DNA from: Megascapheus bottae
Taxonomy: Eukaryota; Chordata; Mammalia; Rodentia; Geomyidae
Reading direction: 5' to 3'
NCBI GenBank assembly: GCA_024803745.1
Contig: JANJXV010000024.1
Coordinates: forward strand, 4,620,106-4,684,105
Length of the DNA stretch: 64,000 bases
Positions 61,613 to 64,000 of this stretch are shown here, piece by piece. The position numbers were made by a program, and so were the translations under genes. How positions within the stretch are numbered: position 1 is the stretch's first letter; each line of letters opens with the position of its first letter. The notes under the pieces were generated by a model. That model ran no database searches, was not told where the DNA came from, and was given only the letters and a program-made list of their open reading frames with translations.

Positions 61613-61999
61613 GTAATGCTTTCCTAAATTAGCTACTTAAAAATTGTTTTGAAAGAATGTTTGTGTGACTTCTATGTTTTCAAAAGATTATGTCACACAT
61701 TTACTTAACACTAGAAAACAAGTTAATACTGTAATCCAGTATACATTTAATATACAAAGCTGCTTCAGTGACATTTATAACTAAATTTATAATTTGAGAA
61801 AGAAAGCAACAATTTTCCCAGGGTTTCTGCTGTTTATTAAAACAGAAATGACATTCAACCAGTTAATTATCACACAGTGATTACATCAAAACTTTGGGCA
61901 CCAGTTTATGTGTACTAGCTTATCAATTGTAATAAAACAACTACTGGAATTAAAATGCCACATCATTTTATGAAACTTTTTTTTCTAGACTTAGATATA

Positions 62000-62131
62000 T
62001 ATCACATAAAAGAAGGAATTTTGTGTTTAGCCACAGAATAAGGCTCTGAAATGTTTCTACTAACAATGAAGATGATAATATTATTAATGCATACTAGTTC
62101 TACAGAAATACTTGTAAAAGCAGAATTAAAG
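62000..62131 (-). repeat. Right arm of an inverted duplication
   Basis: Reads GTTCTACAGAAATACTTGTA, CTAACAATGAAGATGATAA and AATAAGGCTCTGAAATG, the reverse complement of the arm at 60894-61041. The arms are about 960 bp apart. I recognise no repeat family in the arm. Confidence 0.9.
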
Positions 62132-62216
62132 AACTCTGGGCTGAGGCGCTGTCCCTGAACTGGGTCTTCGTGCATGCTAGGCAAGCACTCTACCAGTAGG
62201 CCAAACTCCTGGCCCC
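62132..62216 (-). mobile_element. IDL-Geo SINE with most of Geo deleted
   Basis: GAGGCGCTGTCCCTGAAC jumps directly to CTGGGTCTTCGTGCATGC; the IDL head is intact. It abuts the right arm of the inverted duplication. Confidence 0.8.
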
Positions 62217-62834
62217 TCTTGTAGAAGTAGTTTTTGAGAAGTTTAAAACATTAAGTCAAAGAAAAGAATTGCATTTAACTCAGGGAGGCAAGCCAGCAAG
62301 CCTGCTATCTCAGGTTCAAAAACATTGCATAAATGGTTTGGTTTCATTAGATATGTTAAAGCATAAGTCCAATTTCAATGAGCAACTTAACTAGTTATAA
62401 TCTAACTAGAAGTTATGCCATAAATAACAGAATAAAAGTTCCTGTGAGTTGATGCACTAAAAATCTACAGTTTAAATTCTTTACAATCTTTACTTGCTTA
62501 AATAGTGACTATTTAGTATAAAAGTCTCGGCCTTTCTGACTGTAACAGTTTCTCATGTTTTGTACCACTGATATGTTTGGGTTTATAATTCTTGGTTTGG
62601 AAGAGCTATCTTATGAACTGTAAGATGTCAGCAGCATTCCTGTCCACTAACCCACTAACTGCTAGTAACATCTTTCAGGTGTAACTATCATTAAGGCATT
62701 GCCAAATGTCTAACATAGGCAGACGAGACTGCTTGAGAAGTACTCAAACTAGACCTGCTTTTTAAATGAATGCCTTTGATATTTTTAACAGGGGATTGCA
62801 ATAACCCAATTGCAAAACACATAGGGCCATACAG

Positions 62835-63215
62835 AATGAAGTGTAGCAGCATGAACTCCAAGAAATGGAAACAAGAGGTCCTTATTATGTTCTGTTTGTA
62901 GTTATATTTTTTGTTTTGCTTTGTTTTTTCATTTTTTTGCAGTTTTCTGTACCTTGTATCTTGTACACAAGTTTATTCCACCTGTGAAAGAGACAGGGAA
63001 TCATAGAAACAGCAGGACAAAGAATGAACTAATGCAACATAGATACTTAAAACTAGGTAGAAAATGAACTCTACAACTAGGGAGAGAGGGGAGTAGTGAG
63101 TGTTAAATAGGAGAAAATGAGGGGGTAACAGTGTTTAAAAACAAATTACCTTACTTACATAAATGATAACCCCCTTGCTCATCAACTTTTAATAAAGATA
63201 AAAAATTATTTCAGC
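62835..63215 (+). mobile_element. L1 3' UTR fragment
   Basis: ACTCCAAGAAATGGAAACAAG, AGCAGGACAAAGAATGAAC, TTTTAATAAAGATAAA parallel the 3' UTR at 49975-50660. Confidence 0.7.
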
Positions 63216-63827
63216 AAAGATCTGGAAATTACCTAGTGCCCTACAGTACCTCATAAGACTGCTATTCCAGTAGCACAGAAGCTAAATTAAAAGAACTTTC
63301 CAGAGGAAACATGATTATTCATATCAAGCAAGAGATCACAAAAATTTGAATTGATAAAATTATGAAAAATGATTCCATTAATACCAGACATTTCTGTGGA
63401 ATGAGCTAATTACTACTTCATTTTGAAGATTAAATAACAGACACAAAGAGGCATAACAGGAAGGTAGAGTAGAAGATGGAACCACATAAGTAAGTCAATA
63501 TGGCAGAAACTATAAGCAATTTTATTCACTCTATTACTGACATTTCAATACATTCAAAATATGTTGCTTTTATGTGCCTGAATACTATTATGCAAATGTT
63601 ATTACCGAATAAATTGGAAAAAACAAGTAAATTGGTACCTAATTAAAGTTAAATCAGGAGTCTTAGGAAAAACAAACACTTCAATATATTTTCTTACTAT
63701 TTGTATAAAGCTATAAAGTGTAATAGGGAGAAAATACTTAAGATGCTTTACTATTGTAGCTCTCTAATATTCCAGTCTATAACTCACAGTAAATGGTAAT
63801 TTATTGTCATCTTTCTCATTCCAATTC

Positions 63828-64000
63828 TTTTTGTTGTTGTTGTTTTGGTGTACTAAGGGGCTTGAACTTAGGGCCTGGGCCCTGTCCTTGCTAGTGCTCT
63901 ACCCCTCTGAGCTACTTAGTGTCACATTTTGTTTTCTGGTGAAGATAATTTCCTATCAGCTGGCTTTGAACCACAATCCTTAGATCTCAGCTTCCTGAGT
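63828..64000 (-). mobile_element. B1-Geo SINE, cut by window end
   Basis: GGGGCTTGAACTTAGGGCCTG through CTCAGCTTCCTGAGT. The B1 start would lie beyond 64000. Confidence 0.85.

Larger units (their letters stand above)
54290..64000 (-). other. ASZ1 intron upstream of probable exon 5
   Basis: No further ASZ1 exon (e.g. one encoding the preceding ankyrin repeat, LLLSRNADPNV in human by memory) was found on the minus strand. Contents are SINEs, an L1 ORF2 fragment (56190-57000), an L1 3' UTR (62835-63215) and an inverted duplication (60894-61041 / 62000-62131). 57850-58900 and 63220-63820 hold nothing recognised. Confidence 0.7.

Noticed and set aside
54290..64000. Search for further upstream ASZ1 exons
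   Set aside because: No minus-strand stretch with splice sites and ankyrin-like coding was found; the gene's 5' exons probably lie beyond the window.

Overview
This is nuclear DNA of a rodent, almost certainly of the superfamily Geomyoidea (kangaroo rats, pocket mice, pocket gophers). The evidence is the roughly 65 copies of dimeric SINEs with the IDL-Geo structure, a family I recall as restricted to that superfamily, plus a B1-like left monomer joined to the same right monomer. No bacterial or plasmid features are present; nearly all long open frames here are repeats or shadows.

Two protein-coding genes are supported exon by exon, both on the minus strand. WNT2 occupies the left end: exon 3 (1523-1800), exon 2 (7362-7588) and the coding part of exon 1 (9842-9924), together codons 1-196. 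Exons 4-5 lie left of the window. Its start lies in a CpG-rich island (about 9780-11640). After roughly 20 kb of repeat-rich intergenic DNA comes the 3' part of ASZ1 (GASZ): nine coding exons from the stop codon at 32197 to an exon ending at 54289, giving the last 328 codons. These cover ankyrin repeats, a SAM domain, a leucine zipper and a C-terminal membrane anchor. The first exons (probably 1-4) lie beyond 64000. All splice sites used are GT-AG and all reading frames join. This WNT2-ASZ1 order and orientation match the conserved mammalian CFTR-region synteny (ST7-WNT2-ASZ1-CFTR), so CFTR would be expected off the right edge. The two genes do not act together. WNT2 is a secreted developmental ligand; ASZ1 is a germline piRNA-pathway protein on mitochondria.

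The rest is introns and intergenic DNA packed with SINEs (IDL-Geo and B1-Geo), 5'-truncated L1 fragments of several ages, a few possible LTR remnants and many microsatellites. Many insertions have readable target-site duplications. The most unusual structures are: (i) two chimeric SINE families sharing one right monomer, which itself carries tRNA-like box A and B motifs; (ii) a trimeric IDL-IDL-Geo copy within one target-site duplication; (iii) B1-Geo copies with the same internal Geo duplication; (iv) a young IDL-Geo subfamily with a changed box A region; (v) a roughly 130-bp inverted duplication (about 60894-61041 versus 62000-62131) in an ASZ1 intron; and (vi) microsatellites seeded at SINE tails. 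I found no evidence for an undescribed protein-based system.
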